Notes: generated from the sequence alone by a model not told the origin. Counted from the stretch's first letter, positions 37,311 to 45,880 are shown. The stretch is 64,000 nucleotides of DNA from Polaromonas sp. (GCF_012927455.1 NZ_JABBPE010000008.1:372001-436000), one strand, 5' to 3'. A program made the numbers and translations.

Positions 37311-39140
37311 ATGATTTTTACCTATAAATCTTGCCTGCCCGGACTTTGCCAGCGCTTTGGCATTCGGGCGCTCCCAACGCTTCGCCTGCTGATGGCGGGC
37401 CTGTGCACGAGCCTGCTGCTCGGTGCGCTGCTGGCGCTGACCAGCCTGGATGCGCGCGCGCGCACCGTGCTGGACCTGGACACGCGAACCCAGCCGGTGG
37501 CGCTGCAGGACTGGGGCGATTACTGGATAGATCCCACCGGCAAGTCCACCGCCGAACAGGTGGCAAGCCACGCTGACATGCCCTGGCAGCCGACGCGCGC
37601 CGCGGCGATCTACCCGGTGACCGCTGGCTCCGCCATGTGGGTTCGTTTTACCGTGCCACCAGCACCGGATGCCGAGCGCTGGTACCTCGAAGTGCCTTAC
37701 CCGGCGATCAACCGCGCCTCGCTTTACACACCCGACGGCGCCGACCAGTGGCGTGAGCAGCGCGCCGGCGACCTGGTGGCGGTCAGCCAATGGCCGGTGC
37801 CGCACCGCCATCCGCTGCTGCCGATTGCCTTGTCGGCGGAGCAGCCCACCCGCTACTTGCTGCGGCTTGAAAACGGACACGCCTTCAGAGCCTCGCTGCA
37901 ATTTATCAGCGAAGGACGCCTGAGTGCTTCAGAGCAGCGGGTCTCGCTGATTCTCGGCCTGTTCTTTGGGCTGGCCGGCCTGGCCGCGCTGGTTTCTGCA
38001 CTCAGCGCCGTCTCGCTGCGCGACTCGGCCTATGCCTTTTATGCCTTGAGCGTGGCCTTGCTCGGCCTGACCCAAGCCAGCCTCACCGGCATCGCCGGCC
38101 TCCACCTGTGGCCTAACTCGCCTTGGTGGAACGACCTCGCGCCGTGCATTCTGCCGCTGCTGACGGCATCGGCCACCTTGCTGTTTATCTCGGCAGCGGT
38201 GGCGCTGCCCGAGCGGTGGCAGCGCCTGCACCGGCTCATCGTCGGCCTGGCCTTGCTGGGCGTTCTGCTCGCTGCCGCGCTGGTGTGGCTGCCCGCCGCA
38301 TCGCGCCGGGATCTCTTCGTGCCCAATCTGTGGCTGCTGCGGCTCAGCGGCCTGCTGTTGTTAGCTTGGGCCTGGCGGCGCGGTGACCGCTTTGCGCCCT
38401 GGCTGTTGCTGGCCTGCCTGCCCATGCTCGCGGCCAACGGCTGGTCCCTGGCTGCCAATGCCGGACTGGCGCCCTTCGGCTTTCTCACGCGCTATGGCAT
38501 GCAGCTGAGCGTGGCCTTGTACTTGCCGGTCGTCATGCTGGTGCTGATGCTGCGCAGCCAGCACCGGCGCGAAAACACCCGGCGGATTCAAGGGCTGGAC
38601 CGGGTCGATCCGGCTACCGGGCTGATCAATGGCCATGTGTTTGCCGAACGTCTGCTGCGCATGATGGCGCGCTCGGAGCGGCTAAACCAGCAAAGCGGCG
38701 TGCTGCTGGTAGAACTGGCCAACACCGAACAGATACAGCGCGATTTTGGCGGCAAGGCAGCAGACGAATTGCCACTGCGCGTGGCCGAGCGGCTGCTGTC
38801 CATCACGCGTGTCATCGACAGCGCTGCCCGGCTTTCGGACCGGCGCTTTGCCATGCTGGTCGAAGGCCCGTTCAGCGCGGCAGATGCTGCCGCGCTAGGG
38901 CCGCGCATCGTGGCGCGCTGCATGATGCCGTACGACCGCCTGCACGTGGACTGCGTGGCGCAAGTGCGCGTGGTCTATGCATTGGTGCCCTACCGGGGCG
39001 CCGACGCGCAAGATCTGCTGGAGTTGCTAGAAGACCGTTTGGCCGCCGTGCCAGCCAACAGCAAGCGCGCGGTTTTTGCGCTCGGCGACATCTCGGCTGG
39101 TATCCCCTTGCAAAGTCCAGTGCTGCGCAAAACCGCCTGA
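37311..39140 (+). CDS. 7TMR-DISM membrane sensor with degenerate GGDEF domain
   Basis: A 609-residue signalling protein. An N-terminal signal/anchor (about 25-50) precedes a periplasmic 7TMR-DISMED2-like ligand-binding region (about 55-190, DLDTRTQPVALQDWGDYW split as DLDTRTQPVAL, DWGDYW). Seven membrane helices follow (about 205-400), then a GGDEF-fold domain (about 410-575, RVDPATGLINGHVFAERL). The active-site GG(D/E)EF is replaced by SDRRF, so diguanylate cyclase activity is not expected; the domain may bind GTP or c-di-GMP or act as a scaffold. No EAL domain is present. ATG 37311 starts 138 bp from the divergent rlmI-like gene. Confidence 0.8.
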   Translation: MIFTYKSCLPGLCQRFGIRALPTLRLLMAGLCTSLLLGALLALTSLDARARTVLDLDTRTQPVALQDWGDYWIDPTGKSTAEQVASHADMPWQPTRAAAIYPVTAGSAMWVRFTVPPAPDAERWYLEVPYPAINRASLYTPDGADQWREQRAGDLVAVSQWPVPHRHPLLPIALSAEQPTRYLLRLENGHAFRASLQFISEGRLSASEQRVSLILGLFFGLAGLAALVSALSAVSLRDSAYAFYALSVALLGLTQASLTGIAGLHLWPNSPWWNDLAPCILPLLTASATLLFISAAVALPERWQRLHRLIVGLALLGVLLAAALVWLPAASRRDLFVPNLWLLRLSGLLLLAWAWRRGDRFAPWLLLACLPMLAANGWSLAANAGLAPFGFLTRYGMQLSVALYLPVVMLVLMLRSQHRRENTRRIQGLDRVDPATGLINGHVFAERLLRMMARSERLNQQSGVLLVELANTEQIQRDFGGKAADELPLRVAERLLSITRVIDSAARLSDRRFAMLVEGPFSAADAAALGPRIVARCMMPYDRLHVDCVAQVRVVYALVPYRGADAQDLLELLEDRLAAVPANSKRAVFALGDISAGIPLQSPVLRKTA

Positions 39141-39209
39141 CTCCCGGATTCCCCTGATCGCATTTCTACGTCAATACAGCCGGTTGTTGAAATGCCATGA
39201 GATCGCCGC

Positions 39210-40358
39210 TCAGCCCTTCGTGACGGCTTCGTTTTTGCTGATCGCTTTAGGTTTAGGTTTGGATTTGGATTTGGATTTAGTCTTGACCTTCACCTTAGCT
39301 TCAGCGCCAACCGCAACGCCTAAGGGCAGCCGGGCCGCCGTGGGGCCTGCGCCGGCCTGGCTGCCCAACAGCGCCCGCGGATGGGTTGCGTCATAAATCC
39401 TGGCCAGGTGCTGGAAGTCGAGTCGCGTGTAAACCTGCGTCGTGGTGATGTTGGCATGGCCCAGCAACTCCTGCACCGCCCGCAAATCACCGCTGGACTG
39501 CAGCACATGGCTGGCAAAAGAGTGGCGCAGCATGTGCGGATGCACCGGCGTTGCCAGCCCGGCCTGGAGCGAACGCTGCTTTAGGCGCACGCGAATGTGC
39601 TGCGGCGTCAGTCGTCCGCCGCGCTGGTTGATGAACAAGGCGGTCGAAGCCGCTTCTGCGCGCGGCAAGCCGGCCCAATCGCTGCGTGCTGCCAGCCAGG
39701 TCTGCAGCGCCTGCAAGGCCTGCCGGCCGACCGGGACGCTGCGCCGCTTGGAACCTTTGCCCAGCACATGCGCCTCGGCGGCGTCCAGGTCAATCCAGCC
39801 GCGCGCCTGGCCACTGGCCAGCACATCAAGCCCCACCAGTTCGCCAATGCGCAACCCGCAGCCGTAGAGCAGTTCGGTGATGCACTGGTCGCGCGCCTCC
39901 AGGTGCGCATCGCCGGCATCGTCGGGCGCCTGGTAGCTGGCCAGTTGCACCGCCTCATCCACGCTCAGGGCTTTGGGCAGCGGCTTGGCGGCTTTGGGGG
40001 CGCGCACATCCTGCACCGGGTTGGCGGCCACCAGCCCTTCACGGCCCAGCCAGGTGTAAAAGCCGCGCCAGCCCGACAGGATCAGCGCAATGCCGCGCCC
40101 GCTGCGCCCGGCGCCGTGCATCTGCACCACCCAGCGCCGCATGTGGGTGCTGTGCACGTCCGTTAGTGCCACACCGGCCTGCAACGCGTTGCTTTGCAGC
40201 TTGTGCAGGTCCAGCGCGTAAAGCTCCACGGTGCGCTGCGCCAGGCGTTTTTCCACCCGCACATGCTCCAGGTAGCGCTCGACCAGCGGATGCGCTGCGG
40301 GCTCGGCTAGTGCCGGCTCAGATCCAGACACGAGCGGAGGTGTCTGCACCATATGCAA
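39210..40358 (-). CDS. xerC: Tyrosine recombinase XerC with repetitive basic C-terminal tail
   Basis: A 382-residue tyrosine recombinase that resolves chromosome dimers at dif with XerD. The SAM-like N-terminal domain spans ~23-108. The catalytic set is R170 (GCGLRIGEL), a Lys in GKGSKRR, H275 and R278 (HMLRHSFAS), H301 (LLGHANITTT) and nucleophile Y310. XerC normally ends ~20 residues after the Tyr; here ~55 more follow, ending in KVKVKTKSKSKSKPKPK. That tail is coded by hexanucleotide repeats (39247-39280). The xerC/DUF484/dapF neighbourhood matches the conserved dapF-DUF484-xerC operon. Confidence 0.92.
   Translation of the reverse strand: MHMVQTPPLVSGSEPALAEPAAHPLVERYLEHVRVEKRLAQRTVELYALDLHKLQSNALQAGVALTDVHSTHMRRWVVQMHGAGRSGRGIALILSGWRGFYTWLGREGLVAANPVQDVRAPKAAKPLPKALSVDEAVQLASYQAPDDAGDAHLEARDQCITELLYGCGLRIGELVGLDVLASGQARGWIDLDAAEAHVLGKGSKRRSVPVGRQALQALQTWLAARSDWAGLPRAEAASTALFINQRGGRLTPQHIRVRLKQRSLQAGLATPVHPHMLRHSFASHVLQSSGDLRAVQELLGHANITTTQVYTRLDFQHLARIYDATHPRALLGSQAGAGPTAARLPLGVAVGAEAKVKVKTKSKSKSKPKPKAISKNEAVTKG
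39247..39280. repeat. Hexanucleotide microsatellite in xerC 3' end
   Basis: TTTAGG, TTTAGG, then TTTGGA three times, then TTTAGT on the plus strand. On the coding strand this gives alternating Lys-Ser/Lys-Pro dipeptides. In-frame slippage would change only the tail length. Confidence 0.7.
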
Positions 40359-40361
40359 GGT

Positions 40362-41069
40362 TTAGGCGGTGCGAGGCCGGGTCGTGCCCTGGGCGCGCAG
40401 CCGCGACAATGCCGCGCCGCCCAGCTCGCCCAGACGCTCCAGAAAATCAGTGCCCATGCCGCTTTCAAAGCGCTCGGCATCGGGCGAAGCCAGCACCAGC
40501 AGACCCGACACCTGGGCGCCGGCGGCAGTGCGCAAGGGAATCAGTGCAATCGACTGCGCCTGCGCCGCGTCGGGCAGCCAGCCGACGGCTTCAAAGCCTG
40601 AATTGATACCGCAGTAGGGCGCGCTCAAGGAGCAGGCAAAGGTCTGCGCGTCGGGGCTCACACCTGTCACAAAGCTCTCGTCCGAGAAGATGCCGTTGAC
40701 GCCCCAGATTTTGATGGCGGCCTGCGGAATCTGGAACTCGCCGGTGATGCCGTCGACGATGGCGCCCGGCAAGTCGCGCGCGTGCGCCGTCTGCAGCAGC
40801 TTGCGGGTCCAGCGCTGCAGCTTGTCGGCAATCGCCACGTTGTCCTGGCCGTGGCGGATCATCTCGACCACCCGCGTTTCCAGACCCTTGATCTTTTCGC
40901 GCAGCATGCCGGCCTGGCGCTCCTGCAGGCTGACGGCCCGGGTGCCGTGGCCGCTGGACAGTTGCACCGTGGCCAGCAGTTGGGCGTGACGTTCGAAGAA
41001 ATCCGGCGTGTTGGCCAGAAAGTTGGCGATGTCGTCTTCGGTGATGGAGTGTTCAGTTGGGTTCATCAA
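40362..41069 (-). CDS. DUF484 family protein (YigA-like, GAF-fold)
   Basis: A 235-residue protein of the DUF484 family. It has the conserved start DIANFLANTPDFFERHAQLL, a coiled coil (about 48-85, with VSLQERQAGMLREKIKGLE) and a GAF-like C-terminal domain (about 90-225, ending DFLERLGELGGAALSRL). The function is unknown; the family is consistently encoded between dapF and xerC. Two Met codons are adjacent at the start; either may be used. The gap to dapF (41070-41308) carries family 2 repeats. Confidence 0.85.
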   Translation of the reverse strand: MMNPTEHSITEDDIANFLANTPDFFERHAQLLATVQLSSGHGTRAVSLQERQAGMLREKIKGLETRVVEMIRHGQDNVAIADKLQRWTRKLLQTAHARDLPGAIVDGITGEFQIPQAAIKIWGVNGIFSDESFVTGVSPDAQTFACSLSAPYCGINSGFEAVGWLPDAAQAQSIALIPLRTAAGAQVSGLLVLASPDAERFESGMGTDFLERLGELGGAALSRLRAQGTTRPRTA

Positions 41070-41175
41070 TGCATTGTCCCGTGTTTAAAAGTTAAGGCTA
41101 AAAAAGCCGCGGCGCCGGGCTTGCTCCTCACGCCGGCAGGGGCCGCGGAACCGGCTTGCCGGGCCGCAGGCGCGG

Positions 41176-41310
41176 CGCCCCCTCAAGGGGCAGCGAACCA
41201 CACGCAGCGGGAAGCGTGGGGGCATCGGCCGCCAGCGCCGGGCCGCCCCAAGCCAGGCCAGCCCCCTCGGGGGGCAGCGAACCACACGCAGTGGGGAGCG
41301 TGGGGGCATT
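41176..41310. repeat. Family 2 C/G-rich elements between DUF484 gene and dapF
   Basis: Two copies of the unit: GGCGCCCCCTCAAGGGGCAGCG, split as GGCGCCCCCTCAAGG and GGCAGCG, then AACCACACGCAGCGGGAAGCG and TGGGGGC; next CGCCGGGCCGCCCC, AGCCCCCTCGGGGGGC, AGCGAACCACACGCAG and AGCGTGGGGGC. The copies match 42858-43097. Further degenerate C/G-rich sequence lies at 41100-41175. The last unit touches the dapF stop. Confidence 0.75.
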
Positions 41311-42181
41311 ATTCAGGCACGTCGATCTGCGACGCAAACACCGTGGTCGCCGGGCCGGTCAGCATGACCGGGGCATCGAGCTGGCCCGACCATTCAATCG
41401 TCAGCAGGCCGCCGCGCGTCAGCACCTCGACGCGCGCGTCCAGCAGGCCCCAGCGGATGCCGGCCACCACCGCCGCGCAGGCGCCGCTGCCGCAGGCCAG
41501 TGTTTCTCCGGCGCCGCGCTCGTAGACCCGCAGGCGAATCTGTCTGGTTGAGACCACCTGCATGAAGCCCGCGTTGACGCGCCTGGGAAAACGCACATGC
41601 TGCTCGATCAGCGGGCCGCTTTGTAGCACCGGCGCAAGCGCCACATCGTCCACCAGCTGCACCGCGTGCGGGTTACCCATGGACAGCGCTGCTATAAAAA
41701 CAGGAGCTGCTTGCGCCCGTCCCGTATGGGCTAGAGGCCATTTTTGCCATGAACCAACGGCTTGCGGCGTCAATCCGCAAGCGTCAAAAGGAATGCGCGC
41801 CAAGTCAAACACCGGCGCGCCCATGTTGACTGTCACGCGGCCGTCAGGCTGCATGCGCAACTCGATCACGCCACCCAGCGTCTTGACCCTGACCGCGTCT
41901 TTGGTGGTCAGCCCCTGCTCGCGCACAAAACGCACAAAGCAGCGCGCGCCATTGCCGCATTGCTCGACCTCGCCGCCGTCGGCGTTGTGAATCACGTATT
42001 CAAAGTCGATGCCCGCGCCGGGCGAGGGCCGCACCGAAAGAATCTGGTCGGCGCCTACGCCAAAGTGGCGATCGGCCAGAAAGCGGTACTGGCCGGGCGA
42101 CAGATTCAGGCGCCCGCGGGTCTCGTCAAGCACCACAAAATCGTTGCCGGCCCCCTGCATTTTGGTAAATCGGATTAGCAT
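41309..42181 (-). CDS. dapF: Diaminopimelate epimerase DapF with repeat-encoded insertion
   Basis: A 290-residue PLP-independent epimerase converting LL- to meso-diaminopimelate for lysine and peptidoglycan. The two catalytic cysteines are C75 ([10 protein letters not shown]) and C230 (LACGSGACA). The N-terminus [15 protein letters not shown] and [13 protein letters not shown] are canonical. Residues ~145-164 ([20 protein letters not shown]) are encoded by a family 1 element (41690-41748) sitting between the two domain halves. The frame is kept, and both active-site halves are intact, so the enzyme probably works. It is the first gene of dapF-DUF484-xerC. Confidence 0.95.
   Translation of the reverse strand: MLIRFTKMQGAGNDFVVLDETRGRLNLSPGQYRFLADRHFGVGADQILSVRPSPGAGIDFEYVIHNADGGEVEQCGNGARCFVRFVREQGLTTKDAVRVKTLGGVIELRMQPDGRVTVNMGAPVFDLARIPFDACGLTPQAVGSWQKWPLAHTGRAQAAPVFIAALSMGNPHAVQLVDDVALAPVLQSGPLIEQHVRFPRRVNAGFMQVVSTRQIRLRVYERGAGETLACGSGACAAVVAGIRWGLLDARVEVLTRGGLLTIEWSGQLDAPVMLTGPATTVFASQIDVPE
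41690..41748 (+). repeat. Family 1 element inside dapF
   Basis: GCTATAAAAACAGGA, core GCTGCTTGCGCCCG, spacer TCCCGTAT, then GGGCTAGAGGCC and ATTTTTGCC. It matches intergenic copies almost base for base in the core, yet is fully inside the coding sequence and read through on the opposite strand without a stop. Confidence 0.85.
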
Positions 42182-42257
42182 CGCGGCATTATCCGCCGGG
42201 GCCGCGCCCTACTCGCACCGCCTTATGCCTTCTCCCCCGAACCACCGAAAGACAGCC

Positions 42258-42803
42258 ATGCGTATCCCCGACTGGAGCCCCGCCCTCAAACCTCAACCGC
42301 AGGAACTGATTGATGCCATCCTGGCGCGCCGCGGCGGCGCGCTGATCAACCTGGACAAGGCACTGCTATGGAGCGAGCCGCTGGCGCGCGCCTGGAATGT
42401 CTACCTGGGCGCGGTGCGCACCGGCCTGCACACCAGCCGCAAGCTGCGCGAACTGGGCATTTGCACGGTGGCATTGCTGACCGGCGCGGCCTATGAGTAC
42501 CAGCACCATGCACCAGATTTTCTGGCCGCCGGCGGACATCGGGGCGAGCTCGACGCGCTGAACGAACTGGTCAAGCAAAACGCGCGCGAAGCCGTGGCGC
42601 ACCCGGCGCTGGGCGCCGTCGAGCAGCTGGTGATCCAGTACGCGGCGCAGATGACGCTGGACGTCAAGGTCAGCGATAAGCTATTCGCCGCCTTGCGTCA
42701 GCACTTTGACACCACCGAACTGGTGGAGCTGACCAGCGCCATTGCCACCTACAACATGGTGGCGCGTTTTCTGGTGGCGCTGGGCGTGTCACCGGAGGAA
42801 TGA
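42258..42803 (+). CDS. Carboxymuconolactone decarboxylase (CMD)-family protein
   Basis: A 181-residue all-helical protein of the CMD/AhpD superfamily. The core helix pair is LRELGICTVALLTGAAYEYQHHAP (split LRELGICTVALL, TGAAYEYQHHAP), followed by AREAVAHPALGAVEQLVIQY and a C-terminal YNMVARFLVALGV. The CxxC redox pair of AhpD is missing, so a peroxidase role is unlikely; a decarboxylase-like or unknown role remains. ATG 42258 is preferred over the long upstream frame because the conserved sequence starts there. It is divergent from dapF (76-bp gap). Confidence 0.8.
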   Translation: MRIPDWSPALKPQPQELIDAILARRGGALINLDKALLWSEPLARAWNVYLGAVRTGLHTSRKLRELGICTVALLTGAAYEYQHHAPDFLAAGGHRGELDALNELVKQNAREAVAHPALGAVEQLVIQYAAQMTLDVKVSDKLFAALRQHFDTTELVELTSAIATYNMVARFLVALGVSPEE

Positions 42804-42857
42804 GACGTAGCCGCTAGCTATTCGAACTGAATGAACGCTGGCGCGCGCACTGCGCAA

Positions 42858-43097
42858 CGCCGGGCCGCCCCAAGCAAGCACAGCCCCCTCGGGTGGCGGC
42901 TCAGCACATGCAGTGGCAAGCGTGGGGGCCGCAAACGACGCGCCGGGCCGCCCCAAGCGGAGTTCAACCCCCTCGGGGGGCAGCGCAGCACACGCAGTGG
43001 CAAGCTTGGGGGCCGCGAACGAAGCGCCGGGCCGCCCCAAGCGGAGTTCAGCCCCCTCGGGGGGCAGCGCAGCACACGCAGTGGCTAGCGTGGGGGC
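42858..43097. repeat. Three tandem ~83-bp copies of family 2 element
   Basis: Units start (CGCCGGGCCGCCCCAAGC) at 42858, 42941 and 43025, spaced 83 and 84 bp. Each carries CAGCCCCCTCGGGGGGCAG or a close variant (a perfect hairpin) and ends CACACGCAGTGG..AGCGTGGGGGCC. They fill the convergent gap between the CMD-family gene and the Bug receptor gene and could act as a two-way terminator. Confidence 0.85.
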
Positions 43098-43104
43098 CAC
43101 ATTT

Positions 43105-44082
43105 CTAGTCGGCTTTGATCCCGTTATCCTTGACCACCTTGGCCCAGGTATCGATCTGCTTATCAATAAAAACGCGCGCCGTCTCTTGCGAACCGCCCAG
43201 GATGTCGATGCCCTGTGCGCTAAGTTTTTTGGCAATCTCCGGATTTTTCAGCGCCTTGTTGACTTCCTCGTTCATGCGCTTGAGCACTTCCGGCGGTGTT
43301 TTGGCGGGCGCCACGATGGCCCACCAGGCCGGTGCGTCAAAGCCGGCAAAACCGCTTTCAGCCAGGGTCGGCACATTTGGCAAATCGGCCGAACGTTGGC
43401 TGGTCGTCACCGCCAGCGGGCGCAGACGGCCGCTGTCGATGTGCGGCCTGGTCACAAACACCGAAGCGATGGACAGTTGCACATGGCCGGCCACGGCATC
43501 GGTCATCAGCGGGCCGCCGCCTTTGTAGGGCACGTGCTGCCAGTCCATGTTGCCGTTTTTGCCCAGCAGCGCCATCGCCAGGTGACCCAGGCTACCCGAG
43601 CCTATGCTGCCGTAATTGACGTTCTTTTTGGCCTTGGCGGCTGCCACCACATCGGCAAAGCTCTTGTACTCGGACGCAGAATGAGCAGCCAGCACCATGG
43701 CCGAGGTGCCGATCAGCGCGACCGGGGCCAGGTCCTTACGGGTGTCAAAAGGCAGGCCGGGAATCAGGCTAGGGTTGACGCCGTGGGTGTCAAACACCAC
43801 CGCAAAGGTGTAGCCGTCAGCGGGCGCTGCGGCAACGGCCGCGGTGCCGATGGAGCCCGACGCACCCCCTTTGTTTTCGACAATGACGTTTTGACCGAGC
43901 TGCTGCGACAGCGGCTGCGCCAGAATGCGCGCGACCTGGTCGACCGAGCCGCCGGGCGGAAATACCGCGACAAATTTGATCGGCTGTTTGGCCGGCCAGG
44001 CCTGCGCCCAGGCAGCCATGGGAGCGGCCACAGTGCACAGCGCGGCCAGTGCCAGCGTAGCGCGCAAGGTCGAAGGTTTCAT
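43105..44082 (-). CDS. Tripartite tricarboxylate transporter (Bug) substrate-binding protein
   Basis: A 325-residue periplasmic receptor of the Bug/TctC family, greatly expanded in Burkholderiales. The signal peptide ends near AAWAQA (about residue 27). Family motifs are WPAKQPIKFVAVFPPGGSVDQVAR (split WPAKQPIKFVAVF, PPGGSVDQVAR), NKGGASGSIG, VNYGSIGSGSLGHLA and VPYKGGGP. No TctA/TctB genes are adjacent, so this is an orphan receptor; its ligand is not readable. ATG 44082 has a GGAGA ribosome-binding site. The gene ends just inside the family 2 tandem array. Confidence 0.92.
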   Translation of the reverse strand: MKPSTLRATLALAALCTVAAPMAAWAQAWPAKQPIKFVAVFPPGGSVDQVARILAQPLSQQLGQNVIVENKGGASGSIGTAAVAAAPADGYTFAVVFDTHGVNPSLIPGLPFDTRKDLAPVALIGTSAMVLAAHSASEYKSFADVVAAAKAKKNVNYGSIGSGSLGHLAMALLGKNGNMDWQHVPYKGGGPLMTDAVAGHVQLSIASVFVTRPHIDSGRLRPLAVTTSQRSADLPNVPTLAESGFAGFDAPAWWAIVAPAKTPPEVLKRMNEEVNKALKNPEIAKKLSAQGIDILGGSQETARVFIDKQIDTWAKVVKDNGIKAD

Positions 44083-44241
44083 TCGGATCTCCAGAAAAAA
44101 CAAAAGCTTGACAAGCTGGGGAACCGAGTATGGGCTGAAGCCGGTTTTTTCGCATGACGATCTTTACCAATGGGGTTTACGTGAATCGCCGATTAGCAGA
44201 TTGGCCAGACCGGGCTACTGTTTGGCGGCAAAATCAGGCGC

Positions 44242-45876
44242 ATGGCCCGCTCTTCCCAACTTCTTTATCCGCAACGCGAACCGGCGCCCACGCGCCCGGC
44301 CGCCACCGTGCTGCTGTTGCGCGACACGGCGCAGGGCCTGGAGGTGCTGATGACGCGCCGCTCCATGACGGCCAGTTTTGCGCCCGGCGCCTATGTCTTT
44401 CCGGGCGGCGGCATTGATGCGGCGGACGCGGCGGCGCATGGCCACGCGACGCGGCGCACCAGCCAGAGCGACCTGCACCTGACGCAGGCCATCGCCGCCA
44501 TCCGCGAAAGCTTTGAAGAGCTGGGCGTGCTGCTGGCGCAGCATGGCCACGGCGGCTTCGCGACCAACCAGGACATCGCGGCGCTGGACCGCAAGGCGCC
44601 GCTGGCGGCACAGTGCCGAGAACGCGGCTTGAGGCTGGCGGCCGACCAAGTTTTTGTGCTGGCGCACTGGGTGACTGACCGCGATTTGCCGCGGCGTTTT
44701 GATGTACCTTTTCTGGTGGCCCGCATGCCCGAAGGCCAAACCCCGGTGGCGGACGAAACCGAGCAGTTCGAGCCGGTCTGGCTGCGCCCGGCCGACGCGC
44801 TGGCGCGGCACCAGGCGGGCGGCTTCTTCATGATCTTTCCGACCATTCGCACGCTGCAAAGGCTGCAGCAGCACCCGCATGTCGAGGCGGTGCTGCAGGC
44901 TTGCGCATCCGAGGCGCCGCTCTGGAGTTCCTGTCCGCGCGCCGGCTGGCTAGCGGGCCGCGAGGCGCGCTATATGGAGCATGAGGCGCCGTATGGTGAA
45001 CTCGCGCTGGTCTGCCCGGACGGGCAGATCGTCCATGCGCTGGACTGGCAAACAGAGCGCCCGGTGCAACTTTTGAAACACCTGAGTCGCCTGACCGCGC
45101 CCAATCCCGGCATGATGACCGGGCCGGGCACCAACAGCTACCTAGTAGGCGATGCGGCCAGCGGCTACATCGTGATTGACCCGGGGCCGAACGACGCGGG
45201 CCATATCCAGCGCCTGTTTGAGGCGACCGGCGGGCGCATCGCGGCGATTGTCTGCACCCACTCCCATGCTGACCATTCGCCTGCCGCCAAGCCCTTGCAG
45301 ATGCTTTGCGCCAGCCCGCCGCCCATCTTGGGCTTGGCCTCCCGGGAAACCGCGCACCCCGATGCGTATTTTTTGCCCGACCGGCTGCTATTAAATCAGG
45401 AGCTACTCACGCTCACCAGTCATGGGCTAGAGCACACATTAAAGGTTGTTTTCAGCCCCGGGCACGCGGCCAACCATTTGTGCCTGGTGTTGCTGGAGGA
45501 CGGCCTGCTTTTTTCCGGCGATCATATCCTCAACGGCAGCACCACCGTGGTCAATCCACCCGACGGCGAAATGACGGCCTACCTGGCGTCACTGGACATT
45601 TTGAGCGCGAACTGCGAACAGCACCAGATCGACTTCATCCTGCCGGCGCACGGCCATGTGCTGGGCGATGCCAGGCTGGCGATCGCCGGACTCAAGGCGC
45701 ACCGCCTGCGGCGAGAAGCCAAGGTGGCTGCCGCCATGCGGGCGCTGCCCCAGGGAACGCTGAACGACTGGCTGGCGCTGGCCTACGACGACACCGACCC
45801 GAGGCTGTGGCCGGTGGCACTGCGTTCGCTGCAGGCCCATGTGGACCGGCTTCTGGCCCTGCAGAGCGCTACCTAA
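44242..45876 (+). CDS. Nudix domain fused to metallo-beta-lactamase-fold hydrolase
   Basis: A 544-residue two-domain protein. Residues ~18-215 are a Nudix-type domain: PAATVLLLRDTAQGLEVLM, FPGGGID, then an expanded Nudix helix ending RESFEELGVLL. Residues ~275-475 are a metallo-beta-lactamase fold: GPGTNSYLVG, VIDPGPND, THSHADHSPAAK (HxHxDH), FSPGHAANH and FSGDHILNGS. A winged-helix C-terminal tail (about 480-544) resembles LACTB2-type MBL enzymes, which are RNases or thioester hydrolases. Substrates are unknown. Residues ~382-400 overlap a degenerate family 1 element. A terminator follows. Confidence 0.85.
   Translation: MARSSQLLYPQREPAPTRPAATVLLLRDTAQGLEVLMTRRSMTASFAPGAYVFPGGGIDAADAAAHGHATRRTSQSDLHLTQAIAAIRESFEELGVLLAQHGHGGFATNQDIAALDRKAPLAAQCRERGLRLAADQVFVLAHWVTDRDLPRRFDVPFLVARMPEGQTPVADETEQFEPVWLRPADALARHQAGGFFMIFPTIRTLQRLQQHPHVEAVLQACASEAPLWSSCPRAGWLAGREARYMEHEAPYGELALVCPDGQIVHALDWQTERPVQLLKHLSRLTAPNPGMMTGPGTNSYLVGDAASGYIVIDPGPNDAGHIQRLFEATGGRIAAIVCTHSHADHSPAAKPLQMLCASPPPILGLASRETAHPDAYFLPDRLLLNQELLTLTSHGLEHTLKVVFSPGHAANHLCLVLLEDGLLFSGDHILNGSTTVVNPPDGEMTAYLASLDILSANCEQHQIDFILPAHGHVLGDARLAIAGLKAHRLRREAKVAAAMRALPQGTLNDWLALAYDDTDPRLWPVALRSLQAHVDRLLALQSAT
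45386..45440 (+). repeat. Degenerate family 1 element inside the Nudix-MBL gene
   Basis: GCTATTAAATCAGGAGCT, ACTCACGCTCACCAGTCAT, GGGCTAGAGCACACATT. The left AT-rich end and the GGGCTAGAG half-site are well kept and the GCGCCCG core is changed. It is in frame (about residues 382-400). Confidence 0.5.
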
Positions 45877-45880
45877 AGGG

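Noticed and set aside
42858..43097. CRISPR-like array
   Set aside because: Only three ~83-bp units that are repeated over their whole length; no short constant repeat separated by unique spacers and no cas genes.
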